This document shows, one piece after another, positions 1-6,829 of a stretch of 9,752 nt of DNA. Source of the DNA: Betaproteobacteria bacterium (GTDB lineage Bacteria; Pseudomonadota; Gammaproteobacteria; Burkholderiales; Thiobacillaceae); NCBI GenBank assembly GCA_020049245.1, contig JAIFLB010000128.1, forward strand, positions 1 through 9,752, read 5' to 3'. The position numbers and the translations under genes were made by a program. The notes below the pieces were generated by a model. It was not told where the DNA came from. It worked only from the letters and a program-made list of their open reading frames with translations, and did no database searches. The first letter of the stretch is position 1; each line of letters begins with the position of its first letter.

Positions 1-357
1 TTCGATTCAGGCGCTATCGGACCGAAAGCAGTCAACTCGACGGGTAGCACTTTCTCAATTGGTGGCACCAAACGCATCGTGGGCAACGCGGAATTATTGT
101 TCCCCTTCCCTGGCATGGGGAATGATCGCTCGGTCCGTTTGAGCACCTTCCTCGATATTGGCGCCGTAGCAGGACCAGGCGATACCCTGGGACGTTACGA
201 CACGCTTTCTACCTCCGACATGCGTTATTCCGTTGGCGTGGCAGTGACGTGGTACTCGCCTATGGGTCCGATCAAGCTCTCGTTGGCCAACCCGCTCAAT
301 GCCGCAGCCGATGATGAGAAACAAACCTTCCAATTCCAACTTGGCAACGTGTTCTGA
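1..357 (+). CDS. bamA: BamA, outer-membrane protein assembly factor (C-terminal part only)
   Basis: This is the last 118 codons of the beta-barrel insertase of the BAM complex; the start lies before the window. The frame is open from base 1 and ends at TGA 355-357, so the ATG at 79 is internal. Visible features are the barrel segment GGTKRIVGNAEL, the strand LSTFLDIGAVAG, and the final strands with RYSVGVAVTWYSPMGPIKLS. The protein ends in QFQLGNVF, and the terminal Phe is the usual C-terminal signature of outer-membrane barrel proteins. In proteobacteria bamA is followed by skp and the lpx genes, as here. skp starts 14 bases after the stop, so the two are almost certainly co-transcribed. The family assignment is firm; the missing part includes all POTRA domains. 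Confidence 0.96.
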   Translation, partial: FDSGAIGPKAVNSTGSTFSIGGTKRIVGNAELLFPFPGMGNDRSVRLSTFLDIGAVAGPGDTLGRYDTLSTSDMRYSVGVAVTWYSPMGPIKLSLANPLNAAADDEKQTFQFQLGNVF

Positions 358-360
358 AAA

Positions 361-364
361 GGAG
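361..364 (+). promoter_or_regulatory. Ribosome binding site of skp, supports a TTG start
   Basis: GGAG lies just after the bamA stop, 7 bases before TTG 372 and 16 before ATG 381. The spacing favours the rare TTG codon as the true start of skp. This is inferred from spacing only. Confidence 0.6.
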
Positions 365-371
365 TCATGCC

Positions 372-866
372 TTGAAACGAATGATTATTTTGATGTTGGC
401 TTTGACTTTGGCGCTGCCTGTTGCGGCTCAAACAGCGGAGTTGAAGATCGGTTACGTCAATACGGAAAAGTTGTTCCGCGATTCTCAACTGGCGGTGAAA
501 GCACAAAAGAAACTGGAAAAAGAGTTTCAGGTTCGTGAGCAGAATATTCAGAAGCAGGTCAAGCAGGCGCGCGATCTGCAGGCCTATCTGGAAAAGGAAG
601 GCCTAACCTTGGCGGAAGCGGATCGGGTCAAAAAGCAAAAAGATCTGGCCAATCTCAGCCGCGATATTCAGCATGACCAACGCACGTTTCGGGAAGATCT
701 GAATCAGCGCAAGAACGAAGAGTTTGCCAGCGTGCAGGAACGCGCGCGCAAGGCAATCATGGAAGTGGCCGAGCGGGAAAAATACGACCTGATCCTGGAA
801 AACGTGATTTACGCCAGCCCGAAGGTCGATATCACGGATCGCATACTGAAATCACTGGATCGTTGA
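372..866 (+). CDS. skp: Skp/OmpH periplasmic chaperone
   Basis: Periplasmic holdase chaperone that keeps unfolded outer-membrane proteins soluble on their way to BamA. The product is 164 residues, normal for the family. Residues 1-20 form a signal peptide: KR, then a hydrophobic stretch of Ile, Leu, Met and Ala, and a likely cleavage site after PVAA. The mature protein begins with the family motif LKIGYVNTEKLF, followed by a long charged coiled-coil arm (about residues 45-130) rich in Lys, Glu and Gln, and a closing strand YDLILENVIYAS. I chose the TTG start at 372 because GGAG at 361-364 lies 7 bases before it. The ATG at 381 would be 16 bases away and would drop the two basic residues of the signal peptide. 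It sits between bamA and lpxD, the usual order. Confidence 0.93.
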   Translation: MKRMIILMLALTLALPVAAQTAELKIGYVNTEKLFRDSQLAVKAQKKLEKEFQVREQNIQKQVKQARDLQAYLEKEGLTLAEADRVKKQKDLANLSRDIQHDQRTFREDLNQRKNEEFASVQERARKAIMEVAEREKYDLILENVIYASPKVDITDRILKSLDR

Positions 867-872
867 TTCCCC

Positions 873-1895
873 ATGCCAGTTCTGACCCTGGCCGAGCTGC
901 AGGCAATCCTGGGCGGGACATTACAGGGTGACGAACAGACTCGACTCGATAGCGTTGCTTCTTTAGCACACGCCCAGCCCCATCAACTTGGTTTTCTGGT
1001 TAGCGCCAAGCATTTGGCGCAGGCACGTTCAAGCCATGCCGGCGCGTTGATCGTTCCGGAGTCGCTGGCGGCCGATCTTCACCAACCCTGCCTCGTGCTG
1101 GCCAATCCACACGCCGGTTTCGCTAAGGCGGCGGCGCTGTTGCAGCCTGAACCGCAATTGCAGGCAGGCATCCACCCAACCGCTGTGGTGGCCGCAGATG
1201 CGGTCATCGGTGCTGACGTATGCATTGGCCCGGGTGCTGTGATCGGGTCAAAAGCGAAAATCGGGCCGCGTTGCCAGGTGGGCGCGCTCAGTGTCATCGG
1301 CCCGAATGCGGAATTGGACGAAGATTGCCTGTTGCACACCCGTGTTGTGGTTCAACATGGTTGCCTGCTCGGCAAGCGGGTGATCCTGCATCCCGGCGTG
1401 GTGATTGGCGCTGATGGTTTCGGCCTTGCCTGGCAGGGTGATGGCTGGCTTAAGGTGCCGCAAACGGGACGCGCAATCCTCGAAGACGATGTTGAAGTCG
1501 GTGCCAATACCTGCATCGATCGTGGCGCGCTGGATAACACGGTGATCGAAACCGGCGCCAAGCTCGACAACCTGATTCAGATCGCGCACAACTGCCGCAT
1601 TGGCCGCCACACCGCGATCGCCGCCTGTGTCGGTATCGCCGGCAGCACGCAGATTGGCGCGTATTGTCAGATCGGCGGCGCGGCAATGATCATCGGCCAT
1701 TTGCATATCTGTGACCGGGTCACCGTTTCCGCTGGCACTTTTGTTGCAAAGGACATCCGTGAACCCGGGGTTTACACCTCCGCACAGCCACTGATGAAAC
1801 ATGAAGACTGGAAGCACAATGCCGCCCATCTGCGTCATCTCGATGCGCTGGTGAAGCGGGTCAAGTCACTGGAAGAAAAACTCAAGAAAGACTGA
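873..1895 (+). CDS. lpxD: LpxD, UDP-3-O-(3-hydroxyacyl)glucosamine N-acyltransferase
   Basis: Third acylation-pathway enzyme of lipid A synthesis. It moves a 3-hydroxyacyl chain from ACP to the 2-amino group of UDP-3-O-acyl-glucosamine, in the cytoplasm. The 340 residues match the family length (E. coli 341). Residues 1-95 form the N-terminal uridine-binding domain. Residues 100-300 are a left-handed beta helix of hexapeptide repeats (for example VIGADVCIGPGAVIGSKAKI). The C-terminal helix carries the charged end LEEKLKKD. The catalytic histidine is His239 in LIQIAHNC, the same number as in E. coli. The loop GADGFG at 179-184 is also present. The gene starts 6 bases after the skp stop and is followed by fabZ 12 bases later. 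There is no strong Shine-Dalgarno, so translation may be coupled to skp. Confidence 0.97.
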   Translation: MPVLTLAELQAILGGTLQGDEQTRLDSVASLAHAQPHQLGFLVSAKHLAQARSSHAGALIVPESLAADLHQPCLVLANPHAGFAKAAALLQPEPQLQAGIHPTAVVAADAVIGADVCIGPGAVIGSKAKIGPRCQVGALSVIGPNAELDEDCLLHTRVVVQHGCLLGKRVILHPGVVIGADGFGLAWQGDGWLKVPQTGRAILEDDVEVGANTCIDRGALDNTVIETGAKLDNLIQIAHNCRIGRHTAIAACVGIAGSTQIGAYCQIGGAAMIIGHLHICDRVTVSAGTFVAKDIREPGVYTSAQPLMKHEDWKHNAAHLRHLDALVKRVKSLEEKLKKD

Positions 1896-1907
1896 AGGAA
1901 GACTGAG

Positions 1908-2387
1908 ATGGCAACAAACGAGGCAACCCATAGCGCGACGAATTCCGGCATGGATATCACCGAGATCATGAAATACCTGCCGCATCGCTATCCGTTCCTG
2001 CTGGTGGATCGGGTGATCGAACTGGTGCCGAATGAACGTATCGTCGCGCTGAAGAACATCAGCATGAACGAGCCGCAATTTCCCGGCCATTTTCCGAATC
2101 ACCCGGTGATGCCGGGTGTCTTGATGATTGAAGCGCTGGCACAGGCTGCCGGCCTGCTGGCGTTCAAGAGTGGCGGCGATCAAGTCAACCCGAACAGGGT
2201 GGTTTACTTTGTCGGCATCGATGGCGCCCGCTTCAAGCGGCCGGTCGTGCCGGGTGATCAATTGCGGATGGAAGCGCAAGTGTTGCGAGTCACCCGAGGC
2301 ATCTGGAAATTCGCGGTCAAAGGCACGGTAGAAGGGCAAACTGCCTGTGAAGCCGAACTGATGTGCACCCTTAAAGATCTGGCCTGA
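1908..2387 (+). CDS. fabZ: FabZ, 3-hydroxyacyl-ACP dehydratase
   Basis: Cytoplasmic dehydratase of fatty acid synthesis that converts (3R)-hydroxyacyl-ACP to trans-2-enoyl-ACP. It competes with LpxA and LpxD for the same hydroxyacyl-ACP substrate, which explains its place in this operon. The product is 159 residues and has the hot-dog fold signature: LPHRYPFLLVDRV near the start, then PGHFPNHPVMPGVLMIEALAQ at about 59-79. The catalytic pair is His61 and Glu75. The start at 1908 is preceded by GGAAG at 1897-1901 with a 6-base gap. An internal ATG at 1950 (residue 15) would give 145 residues, nearer the common family length, but has no comparable ribosome binding site. The first 14 residues are a polar, poorly conserved extension, so the exact start is slightly uncertain. 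Confidence 0.97.
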   Translation: MATNEATHSATNSGMDITEIMKYLPHRYPFLLVDRVIELVPNERIVALKNISMNEPQFPGHFPNHPVMPGVLMIEALAQAAGLLAFKSGGDQVNPNRVVYFVGIDGARFKRPVVPGDQLRMEAQVLRVTRGIWKFAVKGTVEGQTACEAELMCTLKDLA

Positions 2388-2392
2388 AGCAA

Positions 2393-3169
2393 ATGGGCGA
2401 AATCCACCCCACCGCATTGATCCACCCTGGGGCTCGCCTGGGCGCGAATGTCACTGTTGGCGCCTATTCGATCATTGGCGCGCATGTTGAAATCGGTGAT
2501 CACTGCCAGATCGGGCCGCATGTGGTAATCACCGGCCACACTCGCATCGGCTCGGGCAACCGGATATTTCAATTTGTTTCGCTCGGCGAAGAACCGCAGG
2601 ACAAAAAATACGCTGGCGAGCCAACACGGCTGGAAATTGGTGACAACAACGTCATCCGCGAGTTCTGCACCTTCAATACCGGCACGGTTCAGGATGCCGG
2701 CGTCACCCGCATCGGCAATGACAACTGGGTCATGGCCTATGTTCACATAGCGCACGATTGCGTCATCGGCAATCACGTCATCTTTGCCAATAACGCCTCG
2801 CTTGCCGGCCATGTCACGGTGAACGATTACGCCATTCTGGGCGGCTTCACCGGTATCCATCAGTTCTGTCGCATTGGCGCGCATGTGATTACCGGCATCG
2901 CCTCGGTGATTCGCCAGGATGTACCGCCCTACGTCACCGTTTCAGGCAGCCCGGCGGCGCCGCATGGCATCAATTCGGAAGGCCTTAAACGACGCGGCTA
3001 CAGCCTGGAAGCGGTGAGCGCGATCAAACGCGCCTACAAGACGCTTTACCGCTCCGGCCTTGGCTTGAGCGAAGCGCAAAGCGCCATCCAGGCGGAAGTG
3101 GAAAAGCAGCCGGAATTGCAGACGCTGGTTGATTTTCTTGCTGTGCCCGGTCGCGGCATCATTCGCTGA
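2393..3169 (+). CDS. lpxA: LpxA, UDP-GlcNAc 3-O-acyltransferase
   Basis: First enzyme of lipid A synthesis, placing a 3-hydroxyacyl chain on the 3-OH of UDP-GlcNAc in the cytoplasm. The 258 residues fit the family (E. coli 262). Residues 1-185 are hexapeptide repeats forming a left-handed beta helix. Residues 190-258 are the helical C-terminal domain with EGLKRRGYS. The catalytic base is His121 in HIAHDC, equal to E. coli His125. Other family motifs are YAGEPTRLEIGDNN and HQFCRIGAHV. The residue matching E. coli Gly173 and Pseudomonas Met169 is Ile169, a bulky residue at the acyl-chain ruler. This suggests a shorter chain than C14, probably near C10. The gene begins 5 bases after fabZ and ends 14 bases before lpxB. 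Confidence 0.97.
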   Translation: MGEIHPTALIHPGARLGANVTVGAYSIIGAHVEIGDHCQIGPHVVITGHTRIGSGNRIFQFVSLGEEPQDKKYAGEPTRLEIGDNNVIREFCTFNTGTVQDAGVTRIGNDNWVMAYVHIAHDCVIGNHVIFANNASLAGHVTVNDYAILGGFTGIHQFCRIGAHVITGIASVIRQDVPPYVTVSGSPAAPHGINSEGLKRRGYSLEAVSAIKRAYKTLYRSGLGLSEAQSAIQAEVEKQPELQTLVDFLAVPGRGIIR

Positions 3170-3183
3170 GCATCGTCTGCAAC

Positions 3184-4365
3184 GTGGCGAAATCTCCGCT
3201 TCAGGTTGGCATTGTCGCGGGCGAAGCATCTGGCGATCTGCTCGGCAGCTTGCTGATCGATGCGCTCAAACATGCCCAACCCGGCCTTGAGTTTGTCGGC
3301 ATCGCCGGCCCCAAGATGCAGGCGCTGGGCGCCAAGTCATGGTTTCCGATGCAAGCGCTTTCGGTACGCGGGTATGTTGAAGCGCTGGGCAGCCTGAGGA
3401 AAATCCTGGCGATTCGGCGGGCACTGCATCGACAACTCCTGCAAACACGCCCGCAAGTCTTCATCGGCGTCGATGCACCCGACTTCAATCTGGTGCTGGA
3501 AGAAAAATTGAAGCGCGCCGGAATTCCCAGCGTCCATTTTGTCAGCCCATCAGTCTGGGCCTGGCGTCCCAAGCGCATCAACAAAGTGCGCCGCGCGGTT
3601 TCACATGCACTGCTGATATTCCCGTTCGAGGAAGATATTTATCGCCAGGCCGGGATTCCGGCAACTTATGTCGGGCATCCTTTGGCGCACGCCTTGCCAG
3701 CGCCGAATCGTACCGCCGCGCGCGAAATGCTCGGTCTGCAAACCAACGCTGAATATGTCGTGCTGATGCCGGGCAGCCGACCAGGCGAGCTGGAGGCCTT
3801 GGCGCGGCTATTCATCGAGACAGCCAAGAAACTGGTTGAGAAGCGGCCGCAGACACGTTTATTGATCCCGCTGGTGAACCGCGAAACCCGGCAGATCTTT
3901 GAACGCAGCCTGTATGAAGCTCAGGTCACGATCGATGGCGAACACGCCAACCTGCCCTTGCGCATCCTCTATGGCCATGCCCACGAAGCCTTGCAGGCCG
4001 CAGATGCCGCGCTGATTGCCTCGGGTACCGCAACGCTGGAAGCGCTGTTGCTCGATTGTCCGCATGTCATCACCTACAAAGTGCCCTGGCTGACCTGGCA
4101 GATCATGCGTCGGCAAGCATTGCAGCCCTGGATCGGTTTGCCGAACATCCTGGCGGCGGACTCTGTTGTGCCCGAAATCATCCAGAAACAGGCCACCCCG
4201 GAAGCCCTCGCCCAGGCGATGGAACATCTTCTAAACGATGACATCGCACGAAAAAAACAGATTGAAGTTTTCCGGCAGCAACGCGCACGCCTCAAGCGCA
4301 ACACCCCGGCTTTGATAGCGCATGCCTTGCAACCATTCCTGAGCGGCGACCGCCATGCAACCTGA
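3184..4365 (+). CDS. lpxB: LpxB, lipid-A-disaccharide synthase
   Basis: Glycosyltransferase family 19 enzyme that joins UDP-2,3-diacylglucosamine and lipid X into the lipid A disaccharide at the inner face of the cytoplasmic membrane. The product is 393 residues (E. coli 382). The N-terminal GT-B half shows GIVAGEASGD at 9-18 and GVDAPDFN at 95-102 with the conserved acidic residues. This is followed by HFVSPSVWAW at 118-127. The C-terminal half has the nucleotide-binding motif MPGSRPGE at 195-202 with Arg199. It also has ASGTATLE, which is typical of the family. The start is GTG 3184, which gives a normal N-terminus; no good Shine-Dalgarno precedes it, so coupling to lpxA (14 bases upstream) is likely. 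The 3' end overlaps rnhB by 11 bases. Confidence 0.96.
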   Translation: MAKSPLQVGIVAGEASGDLLGSLLIDALKHAQPGLEFVGIAGPKMQALGAKSWFPMQALSVRGYVEALGSLRKILAIRRALHRQLLQTRPQVFIGVDAPDFNLVLEEKLKRAGIPSVHFVSPSVWAWRPKRINKVRRAVSHALLIFPFEEDIYRQAGIPATYVGHPLAHALPAPNRTAAREMLGLQTNAEYVVLMPGSRPGELEALARLFIETAKKLVEKRPQTRLLIPLVNRETRQIFERSLYEAQVTIDGEHANLPLRILYGHAHEALQAADAALIASGTATLEALLLDCPHVITYKVPWLTWQIMRRQALQPWIGLPNILAADSVVPEIIQKQATPEALAQAMEHLLNDDIARKKQIEVFRQQRARLKRNTPALIAHALQPFLSGDRHAT

Positions 4366-4999
4366 AACAGGCCGCATCTGCGGCGTTGACGAAGCCGGGC
4401 GCGGGCCGTTGGCCGGCGCGGTGTATGCGGCGGCGGTGATACTCGACCCGAAGCATCCGATCTCCGGTCTGCGCGATTCAAAAAAACTTTCCGAACGCAA
4501 CCGGGTTCGGCTCGCGGCGGAAATCCGAACGCATGCGCTAGCTTGGTCGGTCGCCTTCGCGACGGTGGAAGAAATCGAACAACTCAACATCCTGCACGCC
4601 AGCATGCTAGCGATGCGACGAGCGGTTCTGGGGCTGAATCCGGCGGCTGAATATGCATTGATCGATGGCAACCGCTGCCCGGATTTGCCGATTCCGGCAC
4701 GCGCCATCATCAAGGGCGACGACAGCGAAGCCTGCATCTCGGCGGCCTCCATCCTGGCCAAGACAGAAAGAGATCAAGAAATGCGGCGACTTGCCGATAC
4801 TTATCCCATGTATGGTTTCGAACGACACGCTGGCTATCCGACGGCAGCCCATCTGGCTGCCCTGGCTGAGCACGGACCGAGTCCGGTGCATCGCAAAACC
4901 TTCGGGCCGGTACAACGGAGTTGTTTACGCTGCCACGCTTTCGAATCCGGCCTGCCACTCGCCGATTCACCGAATTTTGAATCAAACTCACGCGGATAG
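4355..4999 (+). CDS. rnhB: RnhB, ribonuclease HII
   Basis: Cytoplasmic endonuclease that cleaves RNA in RNA/DNA hybrids and starts removal of misincorporated ribonucleotides. The product is 214 residues, a normal size. The catalytic acids are visible: Asp12 and Glu13 in GVDEAGRGPLAG, Asp104 in LIDGN, and Asp140 in ISAASILAKTERD. Family motifs SGLRDSKKLS (38-47) and YPTAAHLAAL with HRKTFGPV near the end are present. The last 20 or so residues, rich in Ser, Asn and Pro, are a non-conserved tail. The gene overlaps the end of lpxB by 11 bases, the classic lpxB-rnhB junction of proteobacteria. Its TAG stop overlaps the ribosome binding site of the following motA gene. Confidence 0.96.
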   Translation: MQPETGRICGVDEAGRGPLAGAVYAAAVILDPKHPISGLRDSKKLSERNRVRLAAEIRTHALAWSVAFATVEEIEQLNILHASMLAMRRAVLGLNPAAEYALIDGNRCPDLPIPARAIIKGDDSEACISAASILAKTERDQEMRRLADTYPMYGFERHAGYPTAAHLAALAEHGPSPVHRKTFGPVQRSCLRCHAFESGLPLADSPNFESNSRG

Positions 5000-5002
5000 G
5001 AG
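4998..5002 (+). promoter_or_regulatory. Ribosome binding site of motA overlapping the rnhB stop
   Basis: AGGAG lies 9 bases before ATG 5012 and shares its first two bases with the TAG stop of rnhB (4997-4999). I see no separate promoter between rnhB and motA, so read-through from the lpx operon is likely. Confidence 0.65.
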
Positions 5003-5011
5003 AACCTGACC

Positions 5012-5825
5012 ATGTTCGTCATTATTGGTTATGTCGTGGTCCTGGGCAGTATTTTTGGTGGCTACGCCATGGCTGGCGGCCACCTCGCCGGACTCTGGCA
5101 ACCGTTGGAGGTGGTGATGATCGCAGGTGGCGCGATTGGCGCATTTATCGCCGCCAATTCCATGCATGGCCTGAAGCACACGCTTTCCGCGCTCGCCGGC
5201 TGCTTCAAAGGTTCCAAATTCAGCAAGACCTACTACATGGAACTGCTTGGCCTGTTGTTCGAACTGCTTGCCAAGGCCCGCAAGGATGGCCTGATGTCGC
5301 TCGAAGGCGATGTCGAGGAACCGGATAAAAGCACGATTTTCGGCAAGTACCCCAACATCACCGCCGACCATCACCTGCGCGATTTCATTACCGATTACCT
5401 GCGCATGATGGTCGGCGGCAATCCATCATCACGAGGAAATGCATCCCTCACATGCCATGTCGAAACTGGCGGACGCTACACCCGCTTTCGGTATCGTCGC
5501 GGCGGTGATGGGTGTGGTGCACACCATGGAATCGTTGCACCTGCCACCGTCCGAACTTGGCATCTTGATCGGCCATGCACTGGTCGGCACCTTCCTCGGC
5601 ATCCTGATTTCTTACGGCTTTTTCGCGCCACTGGTGTCGGTGATGGAGCAGAAAGCCACCGAGGCCGGCAAGTCGTATCAAGTTGTGAAAGTCGTGTTGC
5701 TCGCCTCACTCAATGGCTTCGCGCCGCAAACCTGCGTTGAATTCGGCCGCAAGGTGCTGTTCTCCACCGAGCGTCCTTCTTTCGCTGAAATGGAAGAAGA
5801 CATCAAGCATCGTAAAGGCAAGTAA
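5012..5825 (+). pseudogene. motA: motA, flagellar stator protein, disrupted by internal frameshift deletion
   Basis: MotA forms the proton-channel stator with MotB in the inner membrane. The 5' part (5012-5422) encodes 137 residues ending RMMVGGN. It carries two N-terminal hydrophobic segments and the rotor-contact residues Arg90 and Glu98 of the cytoplasmic loop (the same numbers as E. coli). The 3' part continues in the next frame from about 5421 as IHHHEEMHPSHAMSKLAD. It then carries PAFGIVAAVMGVVH with the key proline, GFFAPLV with the second one, and the end VEFGRKVLFSTERPSFAEMEE, stopping at TAA 5823-5825. Between the two parts about 15 residues expected from E. coli MotA are missing, and the frame changes. 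Translation from 5012 would instead run through about 100 foreign residues to a stop at 5738-5740. A true mutation, an assembly error or mixed strains could each explain this. Confidence 0.85.
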
Positions 5826-5846
5826 CGGGTCGCTAAGCGAAGCCCG
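5826..5846 (+). other. Small hairpin right after the motA stop
   Basis: CGGG (5826-5829) pairs with CCCG (5843-5846), and TCGC (5830-5833) with GCGA (5837-5840), with a TAA loop and a two-base bulge. No T-run follows, so this is not a standard terminator. It may affect mRNA stability between motA and motB, or may be chance. Confidence 0.3.
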
Positions 5847-5902
5847 GATAACGGAAATTCACAGCAGCAAGCAGGACAGCAGGCGGTACACGGAGAGCAG
5901 AA

Positions 5903-6829
5903 ATGGCAGACGATTCGCAAAGACCCATCGTCATCAAGCGCATCAAGAAGATCAGCGGCGGCGCGCACGGTGGCGCCTGGAAAATTGCTTACGCCGACTT
6001 CGTCACCGCGATGATGGCGTTCTTCCTGCTCATGTGGCTGTTGGGTTCCACTTCCAAGGCCAAGCTGGAAGGCATTGCGCAGTATTTCCAGACACCGCTC
6101 AAAATTGCGCTCGCCGGTGGTTCCGGGTCAGGTGACTCATCCAGCGTCATCAAAGGCGGCGGCACCGATCTGACGCGCAGTGTCGGCCAGGTAAAAAACG
6201 GCGAGGTTGAAGGCAAGAAAACCATCAATCTCGACGCCAGCCGGGCCAAGAAGCAAATGGAGCAGCAGGAAGCTGTGCGTTTGCAGGACATCAAGGCCAA
6301 GCTCGACAAGGCCGTGGCCAGCAACCCGAAGATGCAGCAGTTCAAGAAACAGATGAAGATCGACATCACCAGCGATGGCCTGCGCATCCAGATCATCGAC
6401 GACAAGAATCGACCGATGTTCGATATCGGCGGCGCGGTGATGAAGCACTACACGCGCGACATCCTGCGCGAAATCGGCAAGACCTTGAACGAAGTACCCA
6501 ACCGGATCAGCCTCTCAGGCCATACCGATGCGGTGCCCTATGCCGGTGGCGATGCCGGTTACAGCAACTGGGAATTGTCCGCCGATCGCGCCAATGCCTC
6601 GCGCCGCGAACTGGTCGCCGGCGGTCTGGAGGACGGCAAGGTCTTGCGCGTGGTCGGTCTCGGCTCGGCCATTCCATTCGACAAAACCGATCTGAACGCC
6701 CCGGTCAACCGACGCATTGCGATCATCGTGATGAACAAAAAGGCGGAAGAGGCGATCACCAAGGAATCCCGCCAGATAGAAGCCAGCTCAGCAAAGGAAG
6801 TGGCGGAGAAAATGGATGTCAAACCCTGA
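5903..6829 (+). CDS. motB: MotB, flagellar stator protein with OmpA-like domain
   Basis: Inner-membrane stator partner of MotA that anchors the stator to peptidoglycan and carries the proton-binding aspartate. The product is 308 residues, the usual length. Residues 1-28 are a short basic cytoplasmic tail (KRIKKISGG). The single membrane helix spans about 29-50, with YADFVTAMMAFFLLMWLLG and Asp32 at the same number as in E. coli MotB. A plug and linker of charged and Gly/Ser residues follows (70-165). The OmpA-like peptidoglycan-binding domain covers about 170-280, with SLSGHTDAVPY, NWELSADRANASRREL and PVNRRIAIIV. A GGAGA sequence lies before ATG 5903. Unlike motA, the gene looks intact. It overlaps the following methyltransferase gene by 14 bases. 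Confidence 0.96.
   Translation: MADDSQRPIVIKRIKKISGGAHGGAWKIAYADFVTAMMAFFLLMWLLGSTSKAKLEGIAQYFQTPLKIALAGGSGSGDSSSVIKGGGTDLTRSVGQVKNGEVEGKKTINLDASRAKKQMEQQEAVRLQDIKAKLDKAVASNPKMQQFKKQMKIDITSDGLRIQIIDDKNRPMFDIGGAVMKHYTRDILREIGKTLNEVPNRISLSGHTDAVPYAGGDAGYSNWELSADRANASRRELVAGGLEDGKVLRVVGLGSAIPFDKTDLNAPVNRRIAIIVMNKKAEEAITKESRQIEASSAKEVAEKMDVKP

Noticed and set aside
79..357. A complete 92-residue gene starting at ATG 79
   Set aside because: The frame is open from base 1 and its first codons also match BamA, so this ATG is internal.
1248..1838. Antisense reading frame of 196 codons opposite lpxD
   Set aside because: Shadow of the hexapeptide repeats of lpxD; no independent support.
4942..4968. 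Flagellar (sigma-28 type) promoter before motA, suggested by GCCGATTC at 4961-4968
   Set aside because: The last bases of the -10 box do not match, and no TAAA-type -35 box lies at the right distance.
5405..5441. Programmed ribosomal frameshift in motA
   Set aside because: No slippery run or stimulatory stop is present at the junction, and about 15 conserved residues are absent. A deletion explains both facts better.
5439..5825. A separate small membrane protein gene starting at ATG 5439
   Set aside because: Its sequence is the C-terminal half of MotA, and the only purine-rich stretch sits too close to the ATG. It is the remainder of the broken gene.
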